Shown here: positions 48,701 to 60,271 of the stretch, piece after piece
Numbering within the stretch: position 1 is the first letter of the stretch
How the letters are laid out: each line of letters starts with the position of its first letter
DNA from: Sphagnum magellanicum
Lineage: Eukaryota; Streptophyta; Sphagnopsida; Sphagnales; Sphagnaceae
Direction of reading: 5' to 3'
Assembly: GCA_021904315.1 (NCBI GenBank)
Contig: CM038912.1
Coordinates: 14,533,061 to 14,597,060, forward strand
Length of the DNA stretch: 64,000 nt
Notes under the pieces: model-generated
Told to the model about the DNA's origin: nothing
The model's input: the letters and a program-made list of their open reading frames with translations, nothing else
Databases searched by the model: none
Made by a program: the position numbers and the translations under genes

Positions 48701-50263
48701 CTGGTTGTGGGTGTGGCAAAGCCAGAGTTTAGTCCAGATTGTGGATTGGCATGAGCGGTTTCCAAGAATGTTACAGGGCAGTCAGAGCAATGTTCAACTG
48801 CTGTTGGGCCATTACTCGCATTCTGTTGGATGCTTTCATGAAGCTGCCCTCCATTTCCTTGAAGGCGCCAAGGTTACTTACTTACCTTCTCCACATTGTC
48901 CCATTTCTTTCACCAGGGAAATAGCAGGTGTGACAAGCCAATTGCAGTGCTGTCTTTCCTGTAAGCCTGTAGTAGAAGAGATGACTTTTCCACAATTGTA
49001 ATGACATTGGGTGGCGGAATATGCAGTTGACTGAGAGTGAAGGGCTTAAAGCAATGTGCAACATGAATGCTGCCGTGTCTTTCATATGCATCGGAGACAG
49101 TGACTCATCTTCTCAGGTGGTGTTTTCATCCTATGCTTCTTCCTTGTCTTCACTGTTGTACACTGTACAACAGGTATGCTTTGCTTTAGAAGGTTTTAAC
49201 AATGCTTCTGCTTACCATCAAGATCTCATGGGACTGCAGGCATTAGACCTAATTGCTCCTGTCTACCGGATGATGGACTCATATGTGGGTGTCCGTGAAA
49301 AGACATTAGTACTTTTTGCTTCTGGTCTTCACCAGACAAAGCAGCATAATTTGCAAGAAGCACGGTACGAAGTTGATTCCAAGTTGATTCCTGCAGTCCT
49401 CACTACTTTTCAGTGACAATGCATGAATCCCAGAAACAAATGTGTATCTGTCTCAATTGACCTGTGTAAATTGGTGTTCTTCTTAAGCTTTTAAATTGTC
49501 AAGGATTCTTTTTGGTATGGATATACAGGTCTCGGTTGGCAACAGGACTGAAACTCACACACACACAACTGGGGAATCATCAGTTAGTGTCACAGTATTT
49601 GACTGTATTAGGCAGCTTGGCTCTTGCAATGCACGACACTACTCAGGCTCGTGACATTCTCAAGTCATCATTTACACTAGCAAAAGCTCTTCATGACATT
49701 CCTACTCAAGTTGGAGTTCTTGCAGAGCTCATAGGTAATGACCACATGATATGCTGAATCTTGGTTTTGTGCTCTCATGGGTTTGATTGCTATTTTGAAT
49801 TTGTCCCTTAAGCATGAGTTATTGAGTTCTTGGTCCCATCATCTCCCTCCCAGTGCGTCCCTCATGACTGTTGTTGAGGTACAGACAGTTGCGTTTGTTT
49901 TGTTTTGATTTTCATCTTGCTATGTTGAGTTTATTTGGGTAGGGCAAGCTACAGTTATTGATACATGTTTACTCACTACTGAGAACTTGGCTGGAAGGTA
50001 ACAGGTTGTGGTTTCTTTTCTTATTTGAAATCAGCAGGAATAATGAAAGACTTTGTGTGTGTGCAGCTCTCTACAGGGAAGTGGGAGAAGCCAGTAAGGA
50101 GACAGAGCATTCAGAAGCTATCTCCAAAAAGGTTAAGGATCTTAAGCGACGCATTGAAGAGGCCGAAGCAGCCTCCAGTCATCACCAACTGTTACAGGTA
50201 ACATTACTCTTTACCATTAATCCTTACTGTGATTACTATTGCCAGATTGTGGCCCAGGAATGA
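45705..50263 (+). CDS. SCC4: Cohesin loader subunit SCC4/MAU2, TPR-type, about 15 exons
   Basis: Phase-consistent exons are 45705-45920, 46090-46241, 46447-46585, 46859-46975, 47105-47427, 47524-47729, 47880-47918, (47978-48039, tentative), 48359-48418, 48738-48872, 49027-49116, 49240-49364, 49529-49734, 50067-50197 and 50246-50263. They give about 672 residues. Similarity to plant SCC4 runs from the first residues (LAEGLWGLAE, KCLEAICQSHVSFLPIVEVK, RLRIATLLL) through EWLPKAA..LVDLMVVI, GHYSHSVGC, NLQEAR and ALHDIPTQ. The all-helical TPR-like scaffold partners SCC2/NIPBL to load cohesin on chromatin in the nucleus. The 5-residue last exon gives a C-terminus shorter than the ~726 residues I recall for Arabidopsis. 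The exon before LLENK is uncertain. Start ATG 45,705 is preferred; 45,708 is equally possible. The gene is convergent with AHA1. Confidence 0.92.
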
Positions 50264-52445
50264 GTTGATCTTGAATCCCATATCCAAGTGTTGATGGGTA
50301 TTGGTAAATATGGGTTTTTTGGATGCAGTTTGGTTTGTATAAAAGGTAGGTGTGTCCAGTGTTGCCTTATGGTCGAGGATATCTACACAGCTCATCTTCA
50401 ACTCCTCGTTCTACGGTTTTGTTTTCCTGGACAAAGAAATGAGCAGAGAATTTTTTCATTTTTGTTACTCATATTGAGAACTGCAGATGTCAGTTTCAGA
50501 ACTTGATCATGATCTGTACAGCTTCCATAGAAGATAGTTATGTTATAGATGCCCATTTTGGGATCACAAATAGTGCCAGCCAATTGGGGAAGTTTGTAAA
50601 TTCAAGGGTCCAATTAGGAACTCTGATTTCAAGTAGAATTCCCTCATGAACAGACAAATTTGATTTTAATACTGCCACGAAAACTAATTTTGTGGATTGG
50701 ACTTTATACCTGACCTCTAGATTTTGGAGTATGAGCACAAAACTGCAATGCGAAAAATGCATTTGAACACACTCCAGTTTTCTGTTTTCATTTGCAGATA
50801 ATTTTAGTTTTCCCATTTTGCATTCTTTTGAAGAAATAGTAAATGATGGGTAGAGTCTGGGTCCCCAGGTGCGGTTTCCAATACTTTTTCAAAAACCATA
50901 GGCAATAGTATAAGGTGTTTTAAGTGTGTGGGAATAGAGAAATTAGGTGGATGCAGGGATGTTCTACACATCATCATCAATTTGTTAGATTTTCAATGCC
51001 TGTACTGAGAACAAAAGTTGAGATCTGTTTATGTAAGAGGTTTTGTGGCAGGAATAGACTATGGTTGACACAAACTGCTCCGCATCATGTAACAACCTCT
51101 GGTGAAAGTGGCAGTGTAGTTTGAGGAACTGACGCAAGCACAATTTTCCACTCCAGGATGGAGCCGGAGATTTCACATAGCCTCTGTTTATGCTAGAGTT
51201 GTTCAAAAGAGGGAGCCAATTCTGTCAGGTCATTTTGCACTAAAAATCAAGCACAGATAGCCTTTAACCCTGGACCTTTTGGTCAAAAGTCTCTGACTGC
51301 AGTGTCCTTCCCTATACATAATGGCTCTGCTCCTCTGATGGCAAGTTTGAACCAGCAAAAGTTAAACTAGGAGGTGTTTAATGATGTTCCTCAAAGATGA
51401 ATTCAAAGTTCACTGTAACACATGGTGAACATTCATCAAGGTGTGGGACAAACTTAAAAACTACATTGTTCTGTATATTCTCCCTTCCAGGTACAGCCAG
51501 TAAACCAAATCAAAGATAGACCATTACAGTACATTTTACTGTATGTGGTAGTTGTTACAAGTAGGGCCAGCAAGCCAATAACATTGAAGTATCAGAAGAG
51601 CCAAATAAATATTTGTTTAGGTGCTGAGAACTTCTCCATACTTACAATTCTAATACAGCTTCAATAGTGATTAGGTAGATGGCAAATAAGGTTTATGGAG
51701 ATCTCGATCTAACAATAGATCAGCAAGCAAAAACAAAATGAATTAAGAGTTTGAATGATGGACAAAAATCACTCACATGTTCAGAGACCCTTCAATAATA
51801 AGGGTAAGGAAACAAAGAACAAAGAGTAAGGAAACAAAGAACAAAGAGGATAGAAAAAGAGAAAGAAAGTAACAACACAGATCATTTTGAAGATTCCTTG
51901 TGCAGAAACACCCAACAGAAATCTTCAATTTGTAAATCTCTAGTTTGAGTTAACAGAAACTTTGAAGGGTAATCCAATCTCTCCAGATTACTAATTAAGC
52001 TCTAAAATTAAATCAATGAAGGACTCTTTTGAGATACAAAGCATGAAGAAGAAATAAAAATTGACAATCATTTGAGCCATTTGATTCTTGGGATATTGCT
52101 AAATGTAAGAAATTGCAAGTGAAGCCATTTGAAGTACATTTAAGTTCAAGAACATTGATTAGGGTATAAGCCACCACCAATAGAGACTTTGTCTGATACA
52201 TCAAAAGCCAGAGAACTCAGAGATAGTTGCTGACAGAACTCAGGGATAGTAACTAACGAATTGCCAACATACCTCCTTACTAAGAATACCTTAGAAAGAG
52301 AAAGTGGACAAGAATCAAATCTTATAAGATAATTAGAGAGTCAAACTTGTATGTGAAAGAGGTAGAGCTAAGAGGAGTGCATTGTTTGTACCCATTCGGA
52401 TACGAAATGGCTGCTTGAAGAATGACCGACCAAACAGGACAGATA
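50264..52445. other. Convergent intergenic region between SCC4 and AHA1
   Basis: Holds the 3' ends of both neighbours, SCC4 from the left and AHA1 from the right. No coding exon is supported. A 21-bp tandem doublet (AAGGAAACAAAGAACAAAGAG) lies at 51,806-51,850. Confidence 0.5.
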
Positions 52446-53837
52446 TTAAAGTCCATACCCAAAAACAGCACGAATCTTGTGAAAGATAAGATCTCGCCAT
52501 CCCCTCTCTGTATTCTCCACCACAGTTGCATTGCCAAACCTGTGAATACAAAACAAAGTTCTTGAGATCAACAACAGCAGTCACAGACAACTGATGTGTT
52601 CATAACAAGCTACCAGTGAGAGAGATGATCATGATTCCTGACCTGTCTTCCTCTGGAACATCAGTTTGGGTCAGCTTGACCACTGTCACTCCAATCTCTG
52701 GCTCCTCTAGTGTTAGGCACACCTAAGAACAACAAAATAACATGTCAATGAATGCTGTAGCTGGTGAGAGGATTGAGAGAAAAACCCCATCTCTTTTTTG
52801 CATGTGCCTGGTAAACCCAATGTTCCTGAACTCCAAAAATCATCAAACCCTATGGAGAATCTTAGCTGTACCTTCACTTCAATGCCTCATTCTATTCAGC
52901 CTAAGGTAATAAACAAGTAGAAAGGAGAGAGGAAGAATCTTACATTAGAGTAGTGTCCATCAGTCCAGCTGCTAAATCTCCACCTCTGAGTAATAAGCTT
53001 GTCTTCCTGAAGCTGCAGGTTGACGCCAGTGACTGCACCATCGAAGATAGAGAAAGCTCCTCCCTCTTCGGTACTGATTTTTGCAGCACTTTGTGTGAAA
53101 CCTCTCCATCTCTTCTCATCCAAGAGTACTGAATACAGATCCGCTGGTCTACAGTGGAATCTCTCCGTTAAGGTGATGGTTTTGAAGCCCTCTCTGACCT
53201 TAGGTTTTGGTGCAGGAGCAGTACTCGCTGCTGGTTTGGCGATTTCCGAAGCGGCTGCTGCAGCAACGGCTTTCCCTGGCTTACTACCATTGCTGCTCTT
53301 TGTCGGTTTACCTACACTTTCAAGCTCATCTTTAGCTGGTCCTCCAGCGGCGATATCCTTCACATAACGCGCTATTTTCTCCAAAACAATCGGTTTCCCT
53401 TTCACGAGAAAAGCTTCCCGTAACCGTTGTCCTAGAGCAGACTCATCTCTCACAGAAACTTTCAATTCCGGCTCATCGTTAGCATTCTCGTCAGCGATAT
53501 AAGGAAGATCCACATTCCCCTGTACTTTGATGAGACTATTACCATTCCCATCCTTGGCCTCACCGGTCCAGCCTAGTCTAACGCTGATCTCATAGCCAGG
53601 GATGATCTTCCCCTTCCTGATATTCACATAAGCTTCGCCTTCGACCTCTACATTCCTAGTTGTAATCCACAAACCTCCTTCTCCCGTCAAGATGTCGATA
53701 TTCTCTAACAACTGTGCCAAACGCTTTCTCGACCACGGTAGACAATCTTTCTCCGCCCAGTGCCAGTTATGTACATTGGTTCCGTCCGCTCTCTCCTCCA
53801 CTATCCATCGCTTGTCTCCCTCCCCGAACTTCGCCAT
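52446..53837 (-). CDS. AHA1: AHA1, activator of Hsp90 ATPase
   Basis: Minus-strand exons 53837-52944, 52722-52643 and 52539-52446 join in frame (AAT|GTAAGA, then CAG|GTTTGG after GACAG|GTCAGG) and give 355 residues. The start is set at the ATG of MAKFGEGDKRW, where family similarity begins; the frame stays open 44 codons upstream but without homology. The N-terminal Aha1 domain contains NVHNWHW (21-27) and RKGK (74-77), motifs known to matter for Hsp90 stimulation. An Ala/Lys/Pro-rich linker (about 195-230) leads to the C-terminal AHSA1/START-like domain (ITLTERF, PADLYSVLLD, GGAFSIFDG), which ends RDLIFHKIRAVFGYGL. The length agrees with the ~360 residues of plant and fungal AHA1. It is a cytosolic Hsp90 co-chaperone that accelerates ATP hydrolysis. 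Confidence 0.96.
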
Positions 53838-54220
53838 GCCAAGTCCAAGAAACACAAAGTCGACAAAAAAAAACTCACCACTTCCAGTATAACTGCACTC
53901 TTTTTTCTTCAAGACAGAACACAAAACCACACACAAACCAAAAAAAACTTCAGGAAAAACGGAATCCAAGAACAGAAAAACAGAAGGAAAACTTCAATCA
54001 AAAGAGCAACGAGACAAAGCAGATGCTGCGGAGCAGCAAACGAGCAAGTGAGGAAGCTGAAACACGAGCTCGCAGAACACGACGTTCTGCACGCGAGGGA
54101 GAGACACAAAAAGGGCGGAAAAAGGAAGTTTCTAGGGCTTTCCACGGAAAGCCCTAGAAACTGAAAAAATAAACACGTTTTTTTTTCCCTTTCAAAACCT
54201 CTCTTCCACAAATAATTCGA

Positions 54221-54396
54221 GTTATCCGAAAAGTGACCCTCTTTTCACCCTGTCTTTGGGCCTGCTTTCACCCCCCCTACCCCTCTTTTCACCCTGTCTT
54301 TGGGCCTGGTTTCACCCCACCCTATCCCCTCTTTCAGACGTACCAAGGTATACGCAAAGTAAGGAAATTTTTATTAAATCTCATGTTCATGGTTTG
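54221..54396 (+). repeat. Left inverted-repeat arm with internal tandem duplication
   Basis: Contains two tandem copies of a ~45-bp CCTCTTTTCACCC..GGGCCTG.TTTCACCCC unit (about 54,237-54,324), followed by the part shared with the right arm, ending TTATTAAATCTCA. Confidence 0.75.
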
Positions 54397-57384
54397 AATG
54401 TTTGTTTCAACATCTTGAGGAATAATGGTCGTCACCAAGTGATATTGCTGTGAATTGTGAGTTCATTTCGGGAAATTTCATAAAACTTTTCATATTTGAA
54501 TTGTTGTAGGCTTGCACTTTGCACATTTTGAGGATTTCTTACCAATAGTTATTATTGTGAATTCTTCTATGTCCAATTTTGAGGGAATTTCATGGAATGT
54601 TTCAAATTTTAATTGTTTTTTGGTTTGAACTAGTGTTGTGTGATTTTATTTGTTTTTTGAAAAAAAAAATTCATCATGGCTGCTTTATTTTATTAATGTT
54701 TTTGAAAGAACCTTTGGGCAAGGTTTTAGATTTCTTTTTTAAATATTTTACAACCTTTAGTTAAGGGTAATGTTCCTTTTCCCAAACATGAAAGATTTTT
54801 GGGTAGAAGTTAGGGTTTAGAGCTTTGGTTTTTTTTTAAAAATTTTGGTCATTGCAATTAGAATCAAATACACACATTAACAAAAAGTGCCCACCACATT
54901 CAAAAATAACAATGGGCATGTATTCTTTTGTGCATGGTCGATGATTGAATTGAACAAGAAGTACATTAAGTTTTCATTGATATCTATTGACTACAACAAT
55001 TGTAGCAAACCCCATTAGTAATGTCTCATTCATTGAATATTTTTGTATCGTTGCAAGAAAACATAGACAATAAGAGGAAAACAAAGTGTCAAATCAAAAG
55101 AAGACATAATATTAGAGCCTTATGAATGAACAAAGAGGATAGGGTTTAGGGTTTAAGGTTTTATTTTTGGAACCAATTCTAGAACTAAAATCAAAATTAT
55201 TTTGTAAGATTCAAACATGAAATTGGATTTCCAATTCCATTTATGTGTGGAACCTAAATCAAAATTGATTTTTTTATAAAAAAAGACTAAATTTGAAGGT
55301 CAATTGGAGGTTAATAAAAAATTAATCATTAGTTCCAATCTGGGTTACTTAGAACCCAATATAAAAAAATTTATTTTCAGAATTATAGTTCAATTTCCTT
55401 TTAAAGAACTAAACCTAAAACCATATTTTTCTTTACAAACCATTCTAATATATATTTTAGACCCAAAATTGAAGGTTTCATAAAAATAAAAAATCACCCA
55501 ATTTGAGCTTGGGTCTCACATTTTGAAGAGTTTTCACCATGGTTTTATTATCATGAACCTTAAGTTCATTTTAAGGGAATTTATGGAATGCTTCCTATTT
55601 TACCTATTTGTGGTTTGAATTTGAAAGGGTGGAACCATTAATAAGTCATTTGTTCAATGGTTTTTCTTTCTATTTTTTTATTTTTAATGTGATGAATTTT
55701 TATTTGGAAAACACATTTTACACTTGAAAAAACATTAAATTTTTTTTCTAAAAAAAATCTAAAAATGAAAATTTGCCATTCGATGAATGGTATTGTTCAT
55801 ATCTTCTTGTTTTGAAGTCTCAACAATGTTGCAAGAATTCATTTTAAGGTTTATATTTTGGTAAACAAAATTTGCTTGTTGTTTTCCTACATTGAAAACT
55901 ATCATTATGGCATGCCACTTAGGATATACAGCTCACCCAAAACTCAATTTCATTATTAAATAATCTTTAAAATAATGAAATGAAATTTTGTGAAAATAAG
56001 AGTTTGACATGTTAAAAAACATCATAATTATCATAGGTTACACTTTGAATAATTTCACTATTCATATAATAATATCATAGTAGATCATGGAAAAAAATCA
56101 CAATTTGAAATAAATAAATTTTTTTTGAAAAAAAAAAAATCATTCATTTTGTCAAGTGGAATTTAACCCTAGGCTACAATATTGTTTTTATACAATATTT
56201 CAAGGGGAGAGGAATAAGGAAATCATTGGTTGTGTATTAGGTGAGAGATTCAAAGACATGAGACTTGTTTGTTATCTAACTTGAATGCATTAATCTACTC
56301 TTTTGAATGGGGGTACATGACTCTATGGAACCAAATAATGTGAGGTAAACTTTCCCTTGGTATAGAAGGTGACAAGGTCAATCTATCTTACAAAATGTGA
56401 ATGAATGGTTGTGAGTTGAGACCATTCCATTAGGGAATGTGAATGGGGTTCTAAAACAAATTGGCAAGCGGTGAATTTTTGCTCATAGGTTGGTATTTTT
56501 CTTCATATTTGCAATAATTGATTCAAATCTCCATCCTTACCTACTATGTGGTACCTTGGCAAAAATCCTTAATTCTTTTATGTTGTTTTTAATCCTTATA
56601 AATCATGTCTCTAAGTCCAAATGTTTCGTCTCCCAAGTTGAATATAGCCTCTAAGAGGCCTTGCTCAAAAAGTTGAAGGTTTAGGGTTTAGTGTGGGTGC
56701 TGGTTTACCTTGGCCCTATGCGCTTACTAAAGCTGGATTCACATCAAGGGTTAACATCAAGGGTTAGTAGGGATATTTTTTTATTCCATTTAACCCTCTC
56801 TTGATTTGAGGATTAGAATGCCTAAAATCTGAGGAGTAAATTAACCCTTGTGTTTGCACAAGAGGGACACCATAGTACCTGGGCTGGTTAGGCACTAATT
56901 AATTATTTTTAGAATTGTCAGAAAGTTCTGAAAAATATGTGCCTACCATGCCAAAAATCTGAATGAAGCTCTCAAACACAATAGCTTCATTATTTGCTAC
57001 AGTGCCCAATTGTAAATTTGACAACCTGAATGGTCTATACTCTCCAGTCCATTTTTTCACCCAAGTTTCCCAATGGTCTTCTTCTTTTGTGGGTATTAAA
57101 ATTGTACGTAAAGTCAAGGGGAGAAGGGGAAGAGAACGGCCAGTTTCGCCATAATAGGGCATCGAATGTGTAAATGGGATTTGAAATTTTACAAAACGAA
57201 ATAACTGCGACCCAAACTAGTTTTTTCCACCAATTTTGGTGGTACACTGAGTTTCGTACTCTCTTTCCTTTTCCCTGAGCGTCTCCACTGCTGCTACATA
57301 TATTTTCACTGCTCCTAACTGTACAGCTACTATATTTAGTCACGAAATTTGAGCATTAAATTCTGAGTTTCAACATTTCATACT

Positions 57385-57463
57385 GAGATTTAATAAAATT
57401 TCCTTACTCTGTGGATACCCCTGAGGGATAGGGGGTGAAAGAGAGGGTGACTTTCTGGATAAC
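57385..57463 (-). repeat. Right inverted-repeat arm
   Basis: Reverse complement of the left arm without the tandem expansion. On the plus strand it reads TGAGATTTAATAAAATTTCC, GGGATAGGGGGTGAAAGAGA and GGTGACTTTCTGGATAAC. Confidence 0.75.
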
Positions 57464-57855
57464 TTTCTTATCATACTTCTATTTTATAGTTGGTTAAAAT
57501 TGCATAGAAAAATGCACCAAACAACGGAAAAAAGGATTAGACCCACACAAGTTTTATCTATGGTGTCTGATATTTTCGGGCAGATCAAAAAGTTCGGTTT
57601 CATTGTTGCCAAGCATCTCAGGTAACATGGAAAAAGGTTCAGAATACATAGTTTTCCAGGCTAGTCAAAAATTGAAGGCAATTTTGAAAAAAGACCTTGG
57701 AAAATGTTCCCAAGGTGCTTGAAATGTTTTGGGCGGATTGGAAAAAAATTATTCAGGTTGCCCAAAAACACTTGTGAAACAAGTAACCAAGGTAGTAAAA
57801 ATTTATGGTGCACACCTAGTGGACAAGATTCTAAAACAAAACAACTAACACTTAT

Positions 57856-57971
57856 GGTGCATTCACACTTGATGTTGAGTCAGTGTAAAATAAAAATCTA
57901 GGTGGCATCTTAGGTGGCATACAATGTTAAATAGGTGATAGTTTAATGTTAAGTGAATGTTAGCTTAACAT
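57856..57971 (+). repeat. MITE-like arm A, left
   Basis: GGTGCATTCACACTTGATGT, then TCTAGGTGGCATC, AATGTTAAAT and ATGTTAAGTGAATGTTA. This is the reverse complement of 63,578-63,688 with modest divergence, so the two form a ~110-bp inverted repeat now separated by the retrotransposon. Confidence 0.75.
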
Positions 57972-57993
57972 AAGTAAATCTTCATAGTTTAAA

Positions 57994-58031
57994 GTGTGTT
58001 CACACTTGGTGTTAGGGACTCTAGTGTTGAG
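57994..58031 (+). repeat. MITE-like arm B, left
   Basis: GTGTGTTCACACTTGGTGTT then AGGGACTCTAGTGTTG. This is the reverse complement of 63,735-63,772 and a relative of arm A at its outer ~25 bp. It runs straight into the target duplication of the retrotransposon. Confidence 0.7.
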
Positions 58032-58386
58032 TGTTGCGGACGGCAATTCACACAAGACTCAGAATAACACTCTAAGCTCCAAAACTAGAACTAGTAACAC
58101 TCGAAGCGAAAAAGCTAGAAGAGCAAGTACAACTAGTGTTGACTAGAGTGAGGGACTATGTCTCGAGGCTTTCTATTCATACTGTTAGGACGCTACTGGG
58201 AAACTCTAAAATTGGAAAGTTGGCATCGCCTCCAAGTTCGAAAAAGTTCGCACCGTCATCGTTATTGTCACGTCCACGACATTTAGGGAGAAGTCTGCAC
58301 TGTCTCCCAGTTGGGAAAAGTCCGCACCGCCTCCCAATTGGGAAAAGTTCGCACCATCATTGTCCGTCACCGTCACGTCCGTGACA
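58032..58386 (-). repeat. 3' LTR of the chromovirus
   Basis: 355 bp, same length as the partner, with about 30 differences by eye, of which about 26 are transitions. In element orientation a TATGAATAG box precedes ACTCTAGTCAA (58,149-58,139). Confidence 0.95.
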
Positions 58387-58522
58387 TCACCCCCCCCTTC
58401 AAGCAACGAATTCCCACGAGTTGTTCTATTTATCTTATCAAAAAACAGAAACAAAAATCTATTACAAGAAGTCCATGGTTATAGCCTGATTTGGTGCTGG
58501 TGTTGATCCAGACGTGTTGGAT

Positions 58523-58717
58523 TCAAATATCTTTGGCACTTGGTTTTGTCGGGTATTGACGATGAAATTTTTTGATCATTTTGGGAACGTTAGCAAGATT
58601 AGCAGCCGGTTCCCAAGTTCGTTCGCTTACTTCATAGCCCTACCAATGTACAAGATATTCTAATCTCCTTCGATTGATGCGGGAGTCGATGATCTTAGAA
58701 ACTTCAAATTCTTCTTC
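58523..58717 (-). pseudogene. Chromodomain at the C-terminus of the chromovirus polyprotein
   Basis: EEEFEVSKIIDSR...LEYLVHW, then a TAG stop (58,640-58,642), then GYEVSERTWEP in the same frame. These are the three conserved blocks of a canonical chromodomain (aromatic, VHW, GY..TWEP). Such domains guide chromovirus integration toward methylated-histone chromatin. The frame ends naturally at TGA 58,523-58,525. The stop sits between two conserved blocks, so this copy cannot make the full domain. Confidence 0.85.
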
Positions 58718-59850
58718 TCTGTTGATCTCGATTGGTGGCGGAGGTGCTGGCAACCGCCCTAGAATAGTCGATTCTCTATACGGTTCAAGCAAGGAAACAT
58801 GAAACACTGGATGAATTTTCATAGATGATGGCAGGTCCAACCTGTATGCTACCTCGTTGACCTGCTTACTCACGCGAAAAGGTCCAAGACGACGATAGTC
58901 AAGTTTGTCGCTTGGTCGGCGAGTCTTCAAATTGCGACGTAAAAGCCAGACTTTATCTCCAACTAAGATGTTCGAATTTTGCTTTCGAGATTTGTCTGCA
59001 TTTCTCTTCTACCGCTCTTGAGCTTCTACAAGCCTTACCTTCATGTCTTTGTGGATTTCCAAAAGTCTGGTGACCAGATCTTGCGCAGCCGGATTCTTTG
59101 CCAAACTCAAGTTCAAAGAGTCAAATCGTGGATGATGTCCATAGTTTGCGAAGAACGGAGTTTGGTGGATGGACTCCTAAAATGTATTGTTGTAGGCAAA
59201 CTCTGCGACTGGAAGTAGATCCACCCAATCGTCTTTATGGTAGTTGATGAAGCACCTTAAATACTGCTCCAATACTTGATTCACTCGTTCGGTTTGTCCA
59301 TCTGTCTGAGGATGATATGTCGATGATAAATTGATCTTCACTTGTAAGATTTTGAACAAGGATTGCCAGAACTTGGACGTGAATTGCGTACCACGATCAG
59401 AGATGATGTCATCGGGAAGTCCATGATATTTGTACACATTCTCCAAGAAAAGTCATGCCGTTGCTTTACCTATGATAGTCTTGTTACAAGGCACGAAGTG
59501 TGCCATCTTTGTCAAGCAGTCCACCACAACAAAAACTGAATCAAAAGATTTGGACTTTGGAAGGTCCACAATGAAGTCTATGGATATGGATGTCCATGGG
59601 GTTTCTGGAATCGACAGCAGTTGAAATAACCCGTATGGCCGATGACGAAGGATCTTGGATCTGGAGTAAGTGTCACACGTTGTGACATAGTCCTTCACGG
59701 TTTTCCACATTTGGGGCCACCAAAAGTCTCTAGATATTAGCTCCATAATCTTGTTGTAACCAAAGTGTCCCGCTGATGGAGAGTCATGTCAGGACTGGAA
59801 CACTCGGAGTCGGCATGGACCTTCAAGGACATAAAGTAGTCCCTGGTAGT
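58718..59850 (-). pseudogene. Chromovirus integrase
   Basis: Zn-binding region (WWPQMWKTVKDYVTTC, where the last zinc Cys is changed to Tyr), catalytic core with the D of SIDFIVDLP, the D of IISDRGTQF and the E of QTDGQTERVNQ, then the GPF..RLDLP..HPVFHVS module typical of the Ty3/gypsy integrase C-terminus. Stops interrupt at 59,789 (TGA), 59,453 (TGA), 59,177 (TAG) and 59,009 (TAG), all in the common frame. Confidence 0.9.
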
Positions 59851-60271
59851 ATAACAGCCCATCCCGGAACTGGAATCTTGGATCAGCATCATGCGATCTG
59901 GAAACCTATGAACTGGAAGTAGGTTGATTCGGGGATTCTGAATCTATAACCTCTGAGCCTGGACTTGGAAATCCTCTAGGATTGAAGATGTCGGCATTGT
60001 TCTTCAATTTCAAGGCCAAAGGGTTGAATTTTTAACTCACTCGGATATCTTGGAGAAAAGATGCATCCACCGAAGTTGTGGTGCGCACAATCTTCAGCTG
60101 AAGTTGCTTAGGCTTGATAAGGGTAGTCTTTTGTTGGTCGTAAGCTGCATCTCCTTCCCTGGGTGCAAGGTACACTCGTCGGGAAAGGGCGTCGGACTGA
60201 ATTTGCTTGGAACCAGGGCGGTATGTGATGACAAAGTTGAAGCACGAAAGCGATATGCTCCAACGAGCTTG

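Larger units (their letters stand above)
54221..57463. mobile_element. 3.24-kb segment bounded by ~85-bp inverted repeats, unclassified
   Basis: Left and right ends are reverse complements: GTTATCC, AAAGT.ACCCTCT, TTCACCC, CTATCCC, GGTAT.C.CA.AGTAAGGAAA and TTATTAAATCTCA in order. The left arm is longer because a ~45-bp unit (CTTTTCACCCTGTCTTTGGG type) is duplicated in tandem. The interior is AT-rich and no transposase is recognised. Frames of 87-102 codons near 56,900-57,340 (minus) are unlike known families. No target duplication is evident at the GTTATCC ends. It is probably a large non-autonomous DNA transposon (MULE- or foldback-like). It starts about 384 bp upstream of the AHA1 ATG. Confidence 0.6.

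Noticed and set aside
56899..57343. Overlapping minus-strand frames inside the inverted-repeat segment as a transposase remnant
   Set aside because: No DDE or other transposase motif is visible; the frames are short and mutually overlapping.
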